DNA of 44,116 nucleotides. Origin: Paludibacteraceae bacterium (GTDB lineage: Bacteria > Bacteroidota > Bacteroidia > Bacteroidales > Paludibacteraceae). Below are positions 1 to 11,080 of the stretch, piece by piece. How positions within the stretch are numbered: position 1 is the first letter of the stretch; every line of letters begins with the position of its first letter. Below the pieces are notes generated by a model. It saw nothing but the letters and a program-made list of their open reading frames with translations, did not search any database and was not told the DNA's origin. Location of the stretch: positions 1 to 44,116 of the forward strand of contig JAKSNT010000010.1 in the NCBI GenBank assembly GCA_024399575.1, in the 5' to 3' direction. Made by a program: the position numbers and the translations under genes.

Positions 1-224
1 AGTGAAAGCAACTGTGTTTATGAAGGTAATTTCAACTAAATTGCAAAAGAGCCACGAAATCAGGAAAAACATCAGTAATATCAGTAAAAATGCTCATGCT
101 ATTACTGTCTTATTTCGTAATAACTCTGTATCTTCGCAAAGAAATTATCCAATATATTCAACGCTTATCTTGACCTCAATGGACTATGAAATCTCCGTCT
201 TGCAAATAGAGAAAAAACAGACAA

Positions 225-251
225 ATCTCAGTTATCTCAGTTATCTCAGTT
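225..251. repeat. Three perfect tandem copies of a 9-bp unit (ATCTCAGTT)
   Basis: The unit ATCTCAGTT occurs three times head to tail at 225-233, 234-242 and 243-251, just past the stop codon of the minus-strand acetyltransferase gene. The rest of 1-277 is AT-rich. I see no gene in it that I can support, no RNA gene and no convincing terminator. A sequence resembling a promoter -7 element (TATCTTCG, 129-136) is present without a well-placed partner. Confidence 0.8.
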
Positions 252-277
252 GTTTTGGGGACCCCACCTTGGCAATC

Positions 278-778
278 TTATGGAAATGCCATCTGATACG
301 CAAGTCGTTCGGCATCAGCTGTTTTGTAGATGAGACGGATTATGCCGCAGTAGTGGAACCCCTCTTTCGTGGCGAGGTGTTGCATGATGAGATTGTCGCG
401 GTGTGTATCGACACGCAGATTTGCGCAAATTGTCCGGCAGAAACGGACACATTCATGGAAAATACCGTGGCAGTCAGGACGACTTGCAAGTCGGTGTATT
501 GTGGCGTACGGTTCGTCGTTCAGCCACGCTCCGTCTATTTGACGGTAGTTTGGGTCGGGACCTATGAGAAGTACGAAAGCTGCCATGATAGTTTTGTCAT
601 CGTCAAGCATGACGTAACTGCGACCTGCTTCTATGTCCTCGTCAAGGAGTTCCCGTTGGGGATATCTCTCTGTCCACTGGTGTGGATTGCCTGCTGAAGC
701 CATACGCAGGCGAGCTGCGGAGTATAGCTGCAGGAGGTCTGTAATGTCGGAAACGGTGGCAAGACGGAACGTAATCAT
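278..778 (-). CDS. GNAT-family N-acetyltransferase
   Basis: Predicted cytoplasmic acetyl-CoA-dependent acetyltransferase of 166 residues, the usual length of a single GNAT domain. The N-terminus (ITFRLATVSDITDLLQLY) has the typical first strand and helix of the fold. The signature DTHRDN at residues 124-129, followed by a helix and KEGF, matches a GNAT subgroup of Firmicutes and Bacteroidota in which D-T-H-x-D-N precedes the acetyl-CoA-binding helix. The substrate cannot be read from the sequence. The gene diverges from feoAB and has its own TAnnTTTG promoter, with the start about 20 bases downstream. The long opposite-strand reading frame over this region has no family features and I treat it as a shadow. 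Confidence 0.85.
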   Translation of the reverse strand: MITFRLATVSDITDLLQLYSAARLRMASAGNPHQWTERYPQRELLDEDIEAGRSYVMLDDDKTIMAAFVLLIGPDPNYRQIDGAWLNDEPYATIHRLASRPDCHGIFHECVRFCRTICANLRVDTHRDNLIMQHLATKEGFHYCGIIRLIYKTADAERLAYQMAFP

Positions 779-798
779 AATAAACTACAATTGTGCTG

Positions 799-830
799 CA
801 AAGGTATGAATAAAATGCCGAATCTGCAAA
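799..830 (-). promoter_or_regulatory. Bacteroidota-type promoter for the GNAT gene
   Basis: Reading the minus strand, TTTG at 830-827 is separated by 20 bases from TACCTTTG at 806-799. This matches the Bacteroidota consensus TTTG-N19/21-TAnnTTTG. The coding start is at 778. Confidence 0.75.
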
Positions 831-904
831 GGAATTGCGGACAAAATATGAATACGCTGAAAACCAGTATGATATGAATGTGGAAATTTTTGATTGAAAA
901 ATAG

Positions 905-935
905 TTGGATAATTCGGGGAAAGGTTGTAAATTTG
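905..935 (+). promoter_or_regulatory. Bacteroidota-type promoter for feoAB
   Basis: TTG at 905-907 lies 20 bases before TAAATTTG at 928-935, and feoAB starts at 982. I looked for a Fur-type inverted repeat between the divergent promoters (779-981) and did not see a convincing one. Confidence 0.65.
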
Positions 936-981
936 CGGTCGTATATAACTTGGGGAGATTAGGCATAATAATCGAAAGAGT

Positions 982-3444
982 ATGAAACTGTCAGATATAG
1001 AAGTCGGAGGAAAGGCTGTGATTGCCAAGGTGGCTGGGCATGGTGGCTTCAGAAGGCGGATTGTGGAGATGGGATTCGTGAAGGGAAAGGAGGTTGAGGT
1101 GCTCGGACGGGCACCGCTTGGCGACCCTACGGAGTATGGCGTGATGGGCTATAAGGTGAGCCTCCGTGCCACTGAGGCTGAGAAGATTACAGTGGTCAGC
1201 GTGATGGAAGCTGCGGACAGTGTACCGGCAGATGTGGAGCAGAAGGAGCTGGTGATTTCGGAGGAAGTCCACCGTGAAGCGATGAAGCGGCACAAGGAAA
1301 TCACTATAGCATTGGTGGGCAACCCAAATGCCGGCAAGACATCGCTGTTCAATGTCATCTCGGGGATGCGCGAGAGGGTGGGAAACTATTCTGGAGTGAC
1401 CGTCGATGCCAAGGAAACTGAGTTTGACTACAAGGGATATAAAATAAAACTTGTTGACTTGCCGGGAACATACTCGCTTTCGGCATACAGCCCAGAGGAG
1501 AAGTATGTGCGGGCTCAGATAGTCAACGAACGGCCAGACGTTGTGATAAACGTAGTAGATGCCGGCAACATCGAGCGTAACATGTTCCTCACGACTCAGC
1601 TCCTCGACATGAACGTCAGGATGGTTGTGGCACTGAATATGTACGACGAACTCGAAGCAAAAGGCGACAAGTTCGACTACAAGTCGCTCGGCGAGATGAT
1701 CGGTGTGCCATTCATCCCGACAGTATCGACACAGATGAAGGGAATACACGAACTGTTTGACACCATACTGAAAGTCTATGAGGATGAGGAGGAGACAGTC
1801 AGACACGTGCATATCAACTACGGGGCAGAGATTGAGGCTCAGATAAATAGGGTGAAAGGAACGCTCGCCTCGGCAGGGGTGACCTTTGAGGACTACACGG
1901 CAAGGTATATGGCCATCAGGATGATTTCCGGTGACGACGAAGTGGAAAGATATGTCAGTGAAAGGGCAAAGGGTCCGTACAATGAGGTCGTTGAAGAGTG
2001 TCGTGAAGCGATAAAGAGCGAGTTCAAGGATTCGCCAGAGAATGTGCTTCAGGACGTGAAGTATGGATTCATATCAGGAGCATTGAAGGAGACGTACCGG
2101 GAGAGGGAACGGCATGGAGGAAAGACTATGACCGAGAAGATAGATTCGGTTGTGACGAGCAGGATATGGGGGTACCCGCTCTTTTTCGGGGCTTTGTACC
2201 TGATGTTCCAGGCAACATTCGTGCTCGGCAGCTATCCGATGGAATGGATTGAAAAGGGACTTGCATGGATTGCCGGGGGAATACATCTGCTTATGCCGGA
2301 CGGAATACTGGAAGACCTCGTTTGCGACGGTATAATACGCGGTGTAGGCGGAGTGCTGGTGTTCCTGCCAAACATACTGATACTCTATTTCTTCATCAAC
2401 CTCATGGAGGCATCGGGATATATGGCGAGGGCTGCATTCATAATGGACAAGATCATGCATAAGGTAGGGTTGCACGGACGGTCGTTCATACCGCTCATCA
2501 TGGGATTCGGGTGCAACGTGCCAGCAATCATGGCAACACGTACCATTGAGAACAGAAACGCACGGATGGTGACTATACTGATAATACCGCTGATGGCATG
2601 TTCAGCTCGTCTGCCGATATTCCTGCTGATGGCTGGAGCATTCTTCCCTGCAAAATATGCTGGCACCGTGATGTTTGCCATGTATCTTGCTGGGGTTATT
2701 CTGGCGGGACTGATGGCTAAGATATTCAAGAAAGTGCTGTTCTCGAAAGAGGAGGTGCCGTTCGTCATGGAGCTGCCGCCATACAGGTTCCCTACCTTCA
2801 GAATGCTCATGCGCGACACGTGGGACAAGTGCGAGCAATATTTGAAGAAAATCGGTACTACCATACTTGTGGGGTCAATACTGATATGGGCATTGAGCTA
2901 TTTCCCAATGGCGGGCGAGGAAATGACCGACAGGGAACAACTCGAAGGGTCATATCTGGCACAGATAGGCAAATTCGTCCAGCCTGCTGTCGAGCCTTTA
3001 GGATTTGACTGGAAAACGAGCGTGGCCCTGATTACAGGCGTGACAGCCAAAGAGATTGTGGTCAGTACGATGGGAATATTGTATGAAGGCGACGGACCGC
3101 TCGGCGAGAGGATTCAGGATTCTGAGAACTGGGACATGATGGTGGCATTGAGCTTCATGCTCTTCGTGCTGATATACATACCGTGTATAGGTACGTTGGG
3201 CAGCATAAGGGTCGAGACAGGAAATTGGCTATGGGCATTGTTTGCATGTGCCTACACCATAGTGTTGGCATGGATAGTGTCGTTCGTGGCATACCAGAGC
3301 TTGAAAATGGGAGTCTGGCAGGAGGTGGTCGTCGGACTGATTGTCGCGGTGGCTTTGTGGTCGGCGTTCAGAAGAGCGGTGTGTGCTGTCAGAAAACGCA
3401 GGGGGTGCAAGGATTGCAAGGGTTGTAAAAATTCAAGGATATGA
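982..3444 (+). CDS. feoB: FeoA-FeoB fusion, ferrous iron transporter
   Basis: Inner-membrane Fe(II) importer of 820 residues. Residues 1-75 form a FeoA-like SH3 domain fused to the front, a fusion known in Bacteroidota. The G-protein domain follows: P-loop GNPNAGKT (113-120), switch region VGNYSGVT, DLPG (159-162) and NMYD (219-222). From about residue 395 comes the polytopic permease with the two Gate repeats, including GFGCNVPAIMATRT and a later SIRVETG segment. The C-terminus is a short basic tail with three cysteines in C-x2-C-x2-C spacing (809, 812, 815), which could bind metal or redox partners. The YhcH-like gene overlaps its stop codon (ATGA), so the two are probably translationally coupled. 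Confidence 0.96.
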   Translation: MKLSDIEVGGKAVIAKVAGHGGFRRRIVEMGFVKGKEVEVLGRAPLGDPTEYGVMGYKVSLRATEAEKITVVSVMEAADSVPADVEQKELVISEEVHREAMKRHKEITIALVGNPNAGKTSLFNVISGMRERVGNYSGVTVDAKETEFDYKGYKIKLVDLPGTYSLSAYSPEEKYVRAQIVNERPDVVINVVDAGNIERNMFLTTQLLDMNVRMVVALNMYDELEAKGDKFDYKSLGEMIGVPFIPTVSTQMKGIHELFDTILKVYEDEEETVRHVHINYGAEIEAQINRVKGTLASAGVTFEDYTARYMAIRMISGDDEVERYVSERAKGPYNEVVEECREAIKSEFKDSPENVLQDVKYGFISGALKETYRERERHGGKTMTEKIDSVVTSRIWGYPLFFGALYLMFQATFVLGSYPMEWIEKGLAWIAGGIHLLMPDGILEDLVCDGIIRGVGGVLVFLPNILILYFFINLMEASGYMARAAFIMDKIMHKVGLHGRSFIPLIMGFGCNVPAIMATRTIENRNARMVTILIIPLMACSARLPIFLLMAGAFFPAKYAGTVMFAMYLAGVILAGLMAKIFKKVLFSKEEVPFVMELPPYRFPTFRMLMRDTWDKCEQYLKKIGTTILVGSILIWALSYFPMAGEEMTDREQLEGSYLAQIGKFVQPAVEPLGFDWKTSVALITGVTAKEIVVSTMGILYEGDGPLGERIQDSENWDMMVALSFMLFVLIYIPCIGTLGSIRVETGNWLWALFACAYTIVLAWIVSFVAYQSLKMGVWQEVVVGLIVAVALWSAFRRAVCAVRKRRGCKDCKGCKNSRI

Positions 3445-3911
3445 TTAAAGACAGATTGGAAAACGGACATGCTTACGATGGACTGCACAAGAATTTCAGA
3501 ATGGTCATGGAGATTCTGCAGTCCCTCAACATGGAAGAATTGAAAGAGGGCAGAATAGAACTGGACGGAGAGTATGTGTTCATGAATGTCGATAACATCC
3601 ATGGAAAAACACTTGACGAGGCAAAGTTCGAGTCGCACAGGCGATATATCGACATACAGGTGCCAATAAGCGGGACAGAGAAGATGGGGTTTGCACCGGT
3701 AGGTGATATGAAGAAACTGACAGATTCAGACGAAGCGAAGGATTATTTCTTCTATGCTGACAAGGTGAAGGATGTGGTGGAGGTGAAGAAGGGTGAGTTC
3801 GTGATATTCTTCCCTGAAGATGCACATGCCCCGATGATAGATTGTGGAGATGTGCATAAAAAGATAATCGTGAAGGTGGCAGTGAAGCCTAACGAGGATT
3901 TCGGTCTTTAG
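3441..3911 (+). CDS. YhcH/YjgK/YiaL (EbgC-type) family protein
   Basis: A 156-residue cupin-like protein of the YhcH/YjgK/YiaL family. The family motifs are present: HKNFRMVMEILQSL near the N-terminus, the central SHRRYIDIQVPISGTEKMG, and the C-terminal EFVIFFPEDAHAPMI with metal-type His and Glu/Asp residues. Family members are linked to handling of sugars such as sialic acid derivatives, and EbgC is a beta-galactosidase accessory subunit, but the exact substrate here is unknown. The start codon overlaps the feoAB stop (ATGA), an odd pairing of iron transport and sugar-type metabolism. Its last 23 bases overlap the convergent DUF2851 gene. Confidence 0.9.
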   Translation: MIKDRLENGHAYDGLHKNFRMVMEILQSLNMEELKEGRIELDGEYVFMNVDNIHGKTLDEAKFESHRRYIDIQVPISGTEKMGFAPVGDMKKLTDSDEAKDYFFYADKVKDVVEVKKGEFVIFFPEDAHAPMIDCGDVHKKIIVKVAVKPNEDFGL

Positions 3912-5058
3912 ACAGAAGCATGTGCGCGAAGCGGCAGCGCAGACAGTCGTGACTGAGGCAGCGTGTCTTTTGAAGATGAATAAGTGCCTGCGATTCAGCA
4001 GCCGATGAAGCCTTGATGCCGTATTCCGAGAAATTGCGGGTGATTCGGTTACGTTCGGCAGGGAGAGTGTGGAACATGTCGATGATGTGGTCCTGAAGGG
4101 CAGGAAGATTGTGTGTGGTGGCGTAATGGAAAAGAAGCGGCAGGAAGCAGTTGATGAGCGAGAGAGGGGAGTAGGCGGAAAGACGCTCAGGATTGCCGAC
4201 AAGGTCGGGAACTGACGGAAGGTCGGGTATAGAGTCGGCAAGAGCGACAATACGGGCAGTAGGAAAGGCAGCCGGGCGCATACGGCAGAATTTGAAATCG
4301 GCAGCAGGTGCAGTCAGTGAGTATTTGTTGCGCAGGAAAGCATATTCACGCTCAAGGAGCGGTTTGTCGAACGAATCAGGAAGACGTTGGATGAGTCCTG
4401 CCTGACCGAGGAGCATGGCGCGAAGATCCGCTGGTCGGTCAGAATAATGGCGAAGAAGGCGCAGTGGCATCGAGAGTGCCAGTTGCTGCATGGCGTCAGA
4501 ATTGACAGAACTGCCGAGAGAACGGGCATAGAGCACGTAGAGAGCCTCGTCCCAGTCGTTCGTGGTCTCGTTGAGGATATAGTCGATGTTTTCAGCACGC
4601 AGTTCGAGACGCTCGACAAGCAGGTGCTCAAGCCAGGAGGTGACGTTGATACGGCTGATTTCGGAGAGACGTGAACAGCAGCCGAAGGGTGAGGTGATCA
4701 GATTGTCGTAGTTGGAGCGGATGAACGAAGGGTAGTCGAGGGCTACAGTGGGTATTGGGGAACCTGATTCGGTGAAAATCTGCTCGTCAGCTTCGAGGAC
4801 AACGTGGAGAATGACGTTCTGGTAGGCAGGGTCAGAGTCGTGGTGATGGCGGTGCCAGTCGGAAGCACGAACATGAAATTCGACATTGCCAGCCCAGAAA
4901 TGTCCGTCAATACGCAGCTTCGCATTGAAAGCGTCGGGACCAGAATCGTGGTTCGGAATGCCGGGGGAGACAATCTCGACAATCTCGCCGAGGAGAGTCC
5001 GCTGAACAGGAATGTACAGCCTGTTGAACCAGATATAAGAGATGAATGATTCGTTCAT
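3889..5058 (-). CDS. DUF2851 family protein
   Basis: A 389-residue protein recognised as DUF2851, a family of unknown function that is common in Bacteroidota. Typical features are the opening SYIWFNRLYIP and the block VEIVSPGIPNHDSGPDAFNAK. After these come the GNVEFHVRASDWHRHHHDSDPAYQNVILHVV region, rich in His and Asp like a nuclease core, and a C-terminal C-x4-C-x2-C cluster (CLSHDCLRC). A nuclease-like fold is an inference from the E/H/D pattern only. The gene lies on a strand that is C-rich here, so its codon choice differs from its neighbours. A TAACTTTG-like element lies just upstream. Confidence 0.85.
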   Translation of the reverse strand: MNESFISYIWFNRLYIPVQRTLLGEIVEIVSPGIPNHDSGPDAFNAKLRIDGHFWAGNVEFHVRASDWHRHHHDSDPAYQNVILHVVLEADEQIFTESGSPIPTVALDYPSFIRSNYDNLITSPFGCCSRLSEISRINVTSWLEHLLVERLELRAENIDYILNETTNDWDEALYVLYARSLGSSVNSDAMQQLALSMPLRLLRHYSDRPADLRAMLLGQAGLIQRLPDSFDKPLLEREYAFLRNKYSLTAPAADFKFCRMRPAAFPTARIVALADSIPDLPSVPDLVGNPERLSAYSPLSLINCFLPLLFHYATTHNLPALQDHIIDMFHTLPAERNRITRNFSEYGIKASSAAESQALIHLQKTRCLSHDCLRCRFAHMLLSKDRNPR

Positions 5059-5066
5059 AGCGGGTG

Positions 5067-5074
5067 CAAAGGTA
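5067..5074 (-). promoter_or_regulatory. Probable -7 element for the DUF2851 gene
   Basis: The minus strand reads TACCTTTG at 5074-5067, 8 bases before the start codon at 5058. I see no good TTTG at the expected distance upstream, so this is a weaker promoter call. The transcript would have a very short leader. Confidence 0.45.
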
Positions 5075-5124
5075 GTGAAAATTTCTGGTGCAGTGAAGAA
5101 AAATCAAGAAAAAAATGCTATATT

Positions 5125-5541
5125 ATGGAAACGTACGAAAGCAAACAGAAGAGAATCCTGAAGAACAGGGAGACTGTCTATGCGGAAATGACAGATTTGA
5201 GGAACGTAGAGAAATATCTGCAGAATGTACCTCAGGAGATGAAGGATAAGGTGAAAGACATGACTTTCGAGGAAGATTGCATCTCATTCAACGCAGATAT
5301 GGTGGGCAAGGTCGAAATGAGAATAATAGACCGAGAGATGCCGAAGATGGTGAAATTCGGATTTACGGGCATTCCGGTCAATGCCAACCTGTGGGTGCAG
5401 TTTGTTGCAATCTCGGAGGATGAGACAAGGATGAAAGTCACCGTCAAGGCTGACATACCCTTCATGCTTAAACCGATGATAGGCAACAAGCTCGAAGAGG
5501 GAGTGGAGCGGTTTGCAGACATGCTTGCAATGACATTATGA
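5125..5541 (+). CDS. SRPBCC (START-like) family protein
   Basis: A 138-residue soluble protein with the alternating strands and long C-terminal helix of the SRPBCC ligand-binding fold. An opening YAEMTDLRNVEKYLQNVP segment is followed by strands around CISFNADMVGKVEMRIIDRE and NANLWVQFVAI. The closing helix is MIGNKLEEGVERFADMLAM. Homologues in Bacteroidota are usually annotated only as SRPBCC or polyketide-cyclase-like, and no ligand can be assigned. It is the first gene of a compact operon: tadA begins 4 bases before its stop codon. No clear TAnnTTTG promoter is visible upstream. Confidence 0.75.
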   Translation: METYESKQKRILKNRETVYAEMTDLRNVEKYLQNVPQEMKDKVKDMTFEEDCISFNADMVGKVEMRIIDREMPKMVKFGFTGIPVNANLWVQFVAISEDETRMKVTVKADIPFMLKPMIGNKLEEGVERFADMLAMTL

Positions 5542-5972
5542 TGGACGATTCATACTATATGAAGATGGCACTCAGCGAGGCAAGAGAAGCGGCAGAGGAG
5601 GGCGAGATACCGATAGGGGCTGTGGTCGTGGCTGGCGGACGGGTGATAGCAAGGGCACATAACGAGACAGAGCGGCTAAAGGACGTTACGGCTCATGCTG
5701 AGATGCTGGCTCTGACTGCTGCGATGAACTCTTTGGGAGCCAAGTACTTGCCTGATTGTTCGTTGTACGTGACTGTCGAACCATGTATTATGTGCGCTGG
5801 AGCATTGCGCTGGAGCCAGATTGGTAGGGTGGTGTATGGTGCGGGAGACGAGAAAATGGGGTACAGGCACTTCTCGGAGGATGTGATGCACCCTAAGACG
5901 GATGTGACAGGTGGGGTGATGGCTGAAGAGTGCGCCTCGCTGATGAAGGAATTTTTCAGGACAAGGAGGTGA
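5538..5972 (+). CDS. tadA: tRNA-specific adenosine deaminase (nucleoside deaminase)
   Basis: A zinc-dependent deaminase of 144 residues that converts A34 to inosine in the tRNA-Arg(ACG) anticodon. The catalytic motif HAE (H53, E55) and the zinc motif PCxxC (C83, C86; EPCIMCAGA) are intact. The segment GEIPIGAVVV and the C-terminal LMKEFFRTRR are typical of TadA rather than cytidine or guanine deaminases. The start overlaps the SRPBCC gene by 4 bases and the TraB/GumN gene follows after 3 bases. A second paralogue elsewhere in the genome could be the true TadA, but this is the best match. Confidence 0.9.
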   Translation: MMDDSYYMKMALSEAREAAEEGEIPIGAVVVAGGRVIARAHNETERLKDVTAHAEMLALTAAMNSLGAKYLPDCSLYVTVEPCIMCAGALRWSQIGRVVYGAGDEKMGYRHFSEDVMHPKTDVTGGVMAEECASLMKEFFRTRR

Positions 5973-5975
5973 AAC

Positions 5976-6827
5976 ATGAGGAAAACGATAACACTTGTAG
6001 CATGCTTGATGATTGCACTTGTGGCGAGAGGACAGATTATGTACGAAGTGTCGGGACAGGGACTGAAGAAAAAATCGTATATCATCGGGTCTAACCATAT
6101 ATTGACGGCAAAAGCGTTAGGCGGAACGCAGGCATTCAAGTGGTATAACGATTGCGACATTGTGGTCGGTGAGATTGTGATTGACGAGCAGGAGGTTATG
6201 GCGGCAACCATGAAATATATGCGTGGAGAGAAACGAATATCTGAATTGCTGACCCTCAGGGAATATGGTTTGCTGGATTCTGTGCTGGAGGCTGATATGG
6301 GGTTCGGAATAGAGATGGTCGATATCATGCGTCCGGCTATGGTCGAGACAATGTGGACGACATCTGTGCTGGAAAGACTTTATCCCAAAGAACCTGACGA
6401 AGTGGGGATGGATTCATATTTCCAAAACATGTCAGTGCTGGAAGGCAAACGGGTGATGGGACTTGAGAGCGTGGAACAGCAGATGCGGCTGCTTATGGGA
6501 CTTGGCAGCGAGGAACAGCAGGCACGGGAACTTTACGAAACATGTATGGCTGGGAAAGCAATGTTGAAGGAGAGGATGGATTCACTTGTGAATTTCTACA
6601 GACAAGGCGACCTATATGGATTGGCTAAGATTTCAATGGAGGATATGACGCAGGCGGAATGGACAGAGATGGTGGATATGAGAAACGAGGCATGGGCTGA
6701 GAAATTGCCGGCAATGATGAAGGAGGGGAGCTGTTTCGTTGTCGTAGGTGCATTGCATCTGTATGGTCCAGGTGGGGTGGTGGAGTTGCTTAGAAAGAAA
6801 GGCTATAAGTTGAAAGAGGTAAAATGA
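5976..6827 (+). CDS. TraB/GumN (TIKI-like) family protein, exported
   Basis: A 283-residue protein with an N-terminal signal peptide (cleavage probably after LVARGQ). The family marks are clear: an early GSNHI (GxxH), the central GLESVEQQ, and the C-terminal VVVGALHLYGPGGVVELLRKKGY with GxxH. The spaced E and GxxH residues are those of the metal-dependent Tiki/TraB protease-like superfamily. In bacteria the substrate is unknown. The position between tadA and trmN6 suggests operon transcription rather than a shared role. The ATG of the next gene overlaps its stop (ATGA). Confidence 0.88.
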   Translation: MRKTITLVACLMIALVARGQIMYEVSGQGLKKKSYIIGSNHILTAKALGGTQAFKWYNDCDIVVGEIVIDEQEVMAATMKYMRGEKRISELLTLREYGLLDSVLEADMGFGIEMVDIMRPAMVETMWTTSVLERLYPKEPDEVGMDSYFQNMSVLEGKRVMGLESVEQQMRLLMGLGSEEQQARELYETCMAGKAMLKERMDSLVNFYRQGDLYGLAKISMEDMTQAEWTEMVDMRNEAWAEKLPAMMKEGSCFVVVGALHLYGPGGVVELLRKKGYKLKEVK

Positions 6828-7531
6828 GAGAAAACACGTTCAGGTTCAAAACATTCGAAATCAGACAGGAACGTTCGGCTATGAAAGTAGGCACTGACGG
6901 AGTCCTGTTAGGTGCTTGGGCAGCAGGCAGTAAGGTGACTGACGGCAAAATGCGAATAATGGACATAGGGAGCGGAACTGGACTCATCGCAATGATGATG
7001 GCTGAGCGATTTCCAAAAGCTATCATCGTTGGAGTAGAGGCAGATCATGGTGCTGCTGAAGAATCTGCAATCAACGTGGCAATGTCGGCATTCGCCGACA
7101 GGATAAAGATATGCGAGAACAGATTTGAAGAGTACGGAGGTGAGGAAAAATACGATGTAGTGGTTTGCAATCCTCCATATTTCAAGGACTCACTGAAATG
7201 CCCAGACAAGGGGCGGTTGATGGCAAGACATGGCGAGGATTTTGACGTGGCTGAACTGTGCAGGTTTGCAAGACGGCACTTGAAAGAAGATGGGGTGTTT
7301 GCAATGATATTCCCGTATGACAGGGAAGATGATGTGATTCGTGCGGCTGATAGGTTGGTTTTGCAGAGAAGGCTGAGAGTGTCCGGTACGAAAGACGGCA
7401 AGATAAGAAGAACATTGTTTGAATTTGGTTTGAAAGTTGAGAACTGTGTAGAAGAGAGTGAGTATGTGGAAAAGGAGCGAGGAGTGAGAAGTGAATGGTA
7501 TCAGAAACTGACTGATAGATTCTATTTGTGA
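6824..7531 (+). CDS. tRNA1(Val) A37 N6-methyltransferase-like (TrmN6/YfiC)
   Basis: A SAM-dependent methyltransferase of 235 residues. An N-terminal FRFKTFEIRQERSAMKVGTD segment is characteristic of the YfiC/TrmN6 group. It is followed by the SAM-binding loop DIGSGTG (47-53) and the catalytic NPPY (116-119) of N6-adenine methyltransferases. The substrate is probably A37 of tRNA1-Val, by family membership. The start overlaps the preceding stop by 4 bases, closing the operon that begins with the SRPBCC gene. The next 90 bases carry the ligA promoter. Confidence 0.9.
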   Translation: MRENTFRFKTFEIRQERSAMKVGTDGVLLGAWAAGSKVTDGKMRIMDIGSGTGLIAMMMAERFPKAIIVGVEADHGAAEESAINVAMSAFADRIKICENRFEEYGGEEKYDVVVCNPPYFKDSLKCPDKGRLMARHGEDFDVAELCRFARRHLKEDGVFAMIFPYDREDDVIRAADRLVLQRRLRVSGTKDGKIRRTLFEFGLKVENCVEESEYVEKERGVRSEWYQKLTDRFYL

Positions 7532-7570
7532 ATCCAAATCAAGACTGTGAATAAGTTTTTGTGAAATAGT

Positions 7571-7601
7571 TTTGCAGAAAAGGGAAAAAATAGTAACTTT
7601 G
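7571..7601 (+). promoter_or_regulatory. Bacteroidota-type promoter for the ligA operon
   Basis: TTTG at 7571-7574 lies 19 bases before TAACTTTG at 7594-7601. The ligA start codon is about 30 bases downstream. This promoter probably serves ligA through the small secreted gene ending at 16173. Confidence 0.75.
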
Positions 7602-7609
7602 CAAATTGA

Positions 7610-10190
<2,581 letters not shown>

Positions 10191-10192
10191 TT

Positions 10193-11077
10193 ATGATATT
10201 CAACAACAAACTGATGGGAATGGGAGTTGCGCTTGTGACTCCGTTCAAGCAAGATTATTCGGTGGATTACGAAGCGTTGAAACGTCTGGTTGAGTTTCAG
10301 ATAGAGGGAGGTGTGGATTATTTTGTCGTTTGCGGGACTACGGGCGAGACGCCAACCTTGACCGATGACGAGAAAAAACGCATAACCGATACTGTGCTGG
10401 AGGTTAACAATGGCCGTAAACCTATTGTGCTTGGAATAGGAGGAAACAACACAATGGGCGTAGTTGAGCAGATTAGGAAGACTGATTTTGATGGTATAGA
10501 CGCAGTGCTCAGTGTGGTGCCATATTACAACAAGCCATCGCAGGCAGGTATATATCAGCACTATAAAGCCATCACAGAATCGACCGACATGCCGATTATC
10601 CTATATAACGTTCCAGGCAGGACAGGCACCAACATAGCAGCTGAGACGACCATAAGGCTGTCGCATGATTTCACGAACATTGTTGCCGTCAAGGAGGCTT
10701 CAGGCAATTTCAGGCAGATAGACGAGATTATCAAGAACAAGCGTCAGGATTTCATGGTTATATCAGGCGATGACGGAATAACTTTCCCATTGATAGCCCT
10801 TGGGGCAGTGGGTGTGATTTCTGTCGTCGGCAATGCATTCCCTAAAGAATTCGGCAGAATGGTCAGATTGGCATTGCATGGCGACCTCAGCGGTGCAAGA
10901 GAGATACATTATGAGTTCGTGAAAATGATTGAAGTGCTGTTTGCAGATGGCAATCCGGCTGGAGTGAAAAGCGTATTGTCGTGCATGGGTATGATAGAGA
11001 ATGTTTTGCGTCTTCCATTGGTACCGACTGAGAACAATAGAGAGTGGGTGATGGAATTTCTTGGACGGAGAATTTAA
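10193..11077 (+). CDS. dapA: 4-hydroxy-tetrahydrodipicolinate synthase
   Basis: A class I aldolase of 294 residues that condenses pyruvate with aspartate semialdehyde, the first committed step to diaminopimelate and lysine. The motifs are intact: GTTGETPTL (carboxylate binding), Tyr138 in LYNVPGRTG, and the Schiff-base Lys167 in AVKEASGN. Length and N-terminus are standard. It sits 2 bases after the DUF6913 gene and 3 bases before the TPR gene, so it is in the ligA-mutS transcription unit. Its product feeds peptidoglycan synthesis, the process also served by the penicillin-binding protein at 35.5-37.8 kb. Confidence 0.96.
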   Translation: MIFNNKLMGMGVALVTPFKQDYSVDYEALKRLVEFQIEGGVDYFVVCGTTGETPTLTDDEKKRITDTVLEVNNGRKPIVLGIGGNNTMGVVEQIRKTDFDGIDAVLSVVPYYNKPSQAGIYQHYKAITESTDMPIILYNVPGRTGTNIAAETTIRLSHDFTNIVAVKEASGNFRQIDEIIKNKRQDFMVISGDDGITFPLIALGAVGVISVVGNAFPKEFGRMVRLALHGDLSGAREIHYEFVKMIEVLFADGNPAGVKSVLSCMGMIENVLRLPLVPTENNREWVMEFLGRRI

Positions 11078-11080
11078 CAG

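Noticed and set aside
225-251. A CRISPR fragment or attachment site
   Set aside because: The repeats are contiguous 9-mers without spacers, and there are no cas or integrase genes in the window.
2-697. A 231-codon plus-strand open frame at the left edge
   Set aside because: More than half of it is antisense to a well-supported GNAT gene, it shows no domain or signal features, and its 5' part has the composition of intergenic DNA.
779-981. A possible Fur operator upstream of feoAB
   Set aside because: I looked for a GATAATGATAATCATTATC-like inverted repeat and found only scattered AT-rich matches, too weak to call.
991-1812. A long minus-strand open frame inside feoAB (273 codons)
   Set aside because: It is a shadow frame: low-complexity His/Leu/Ser composition, no recognisable domain, and the plus strand encodes intact FeoA and G-protein motifs.
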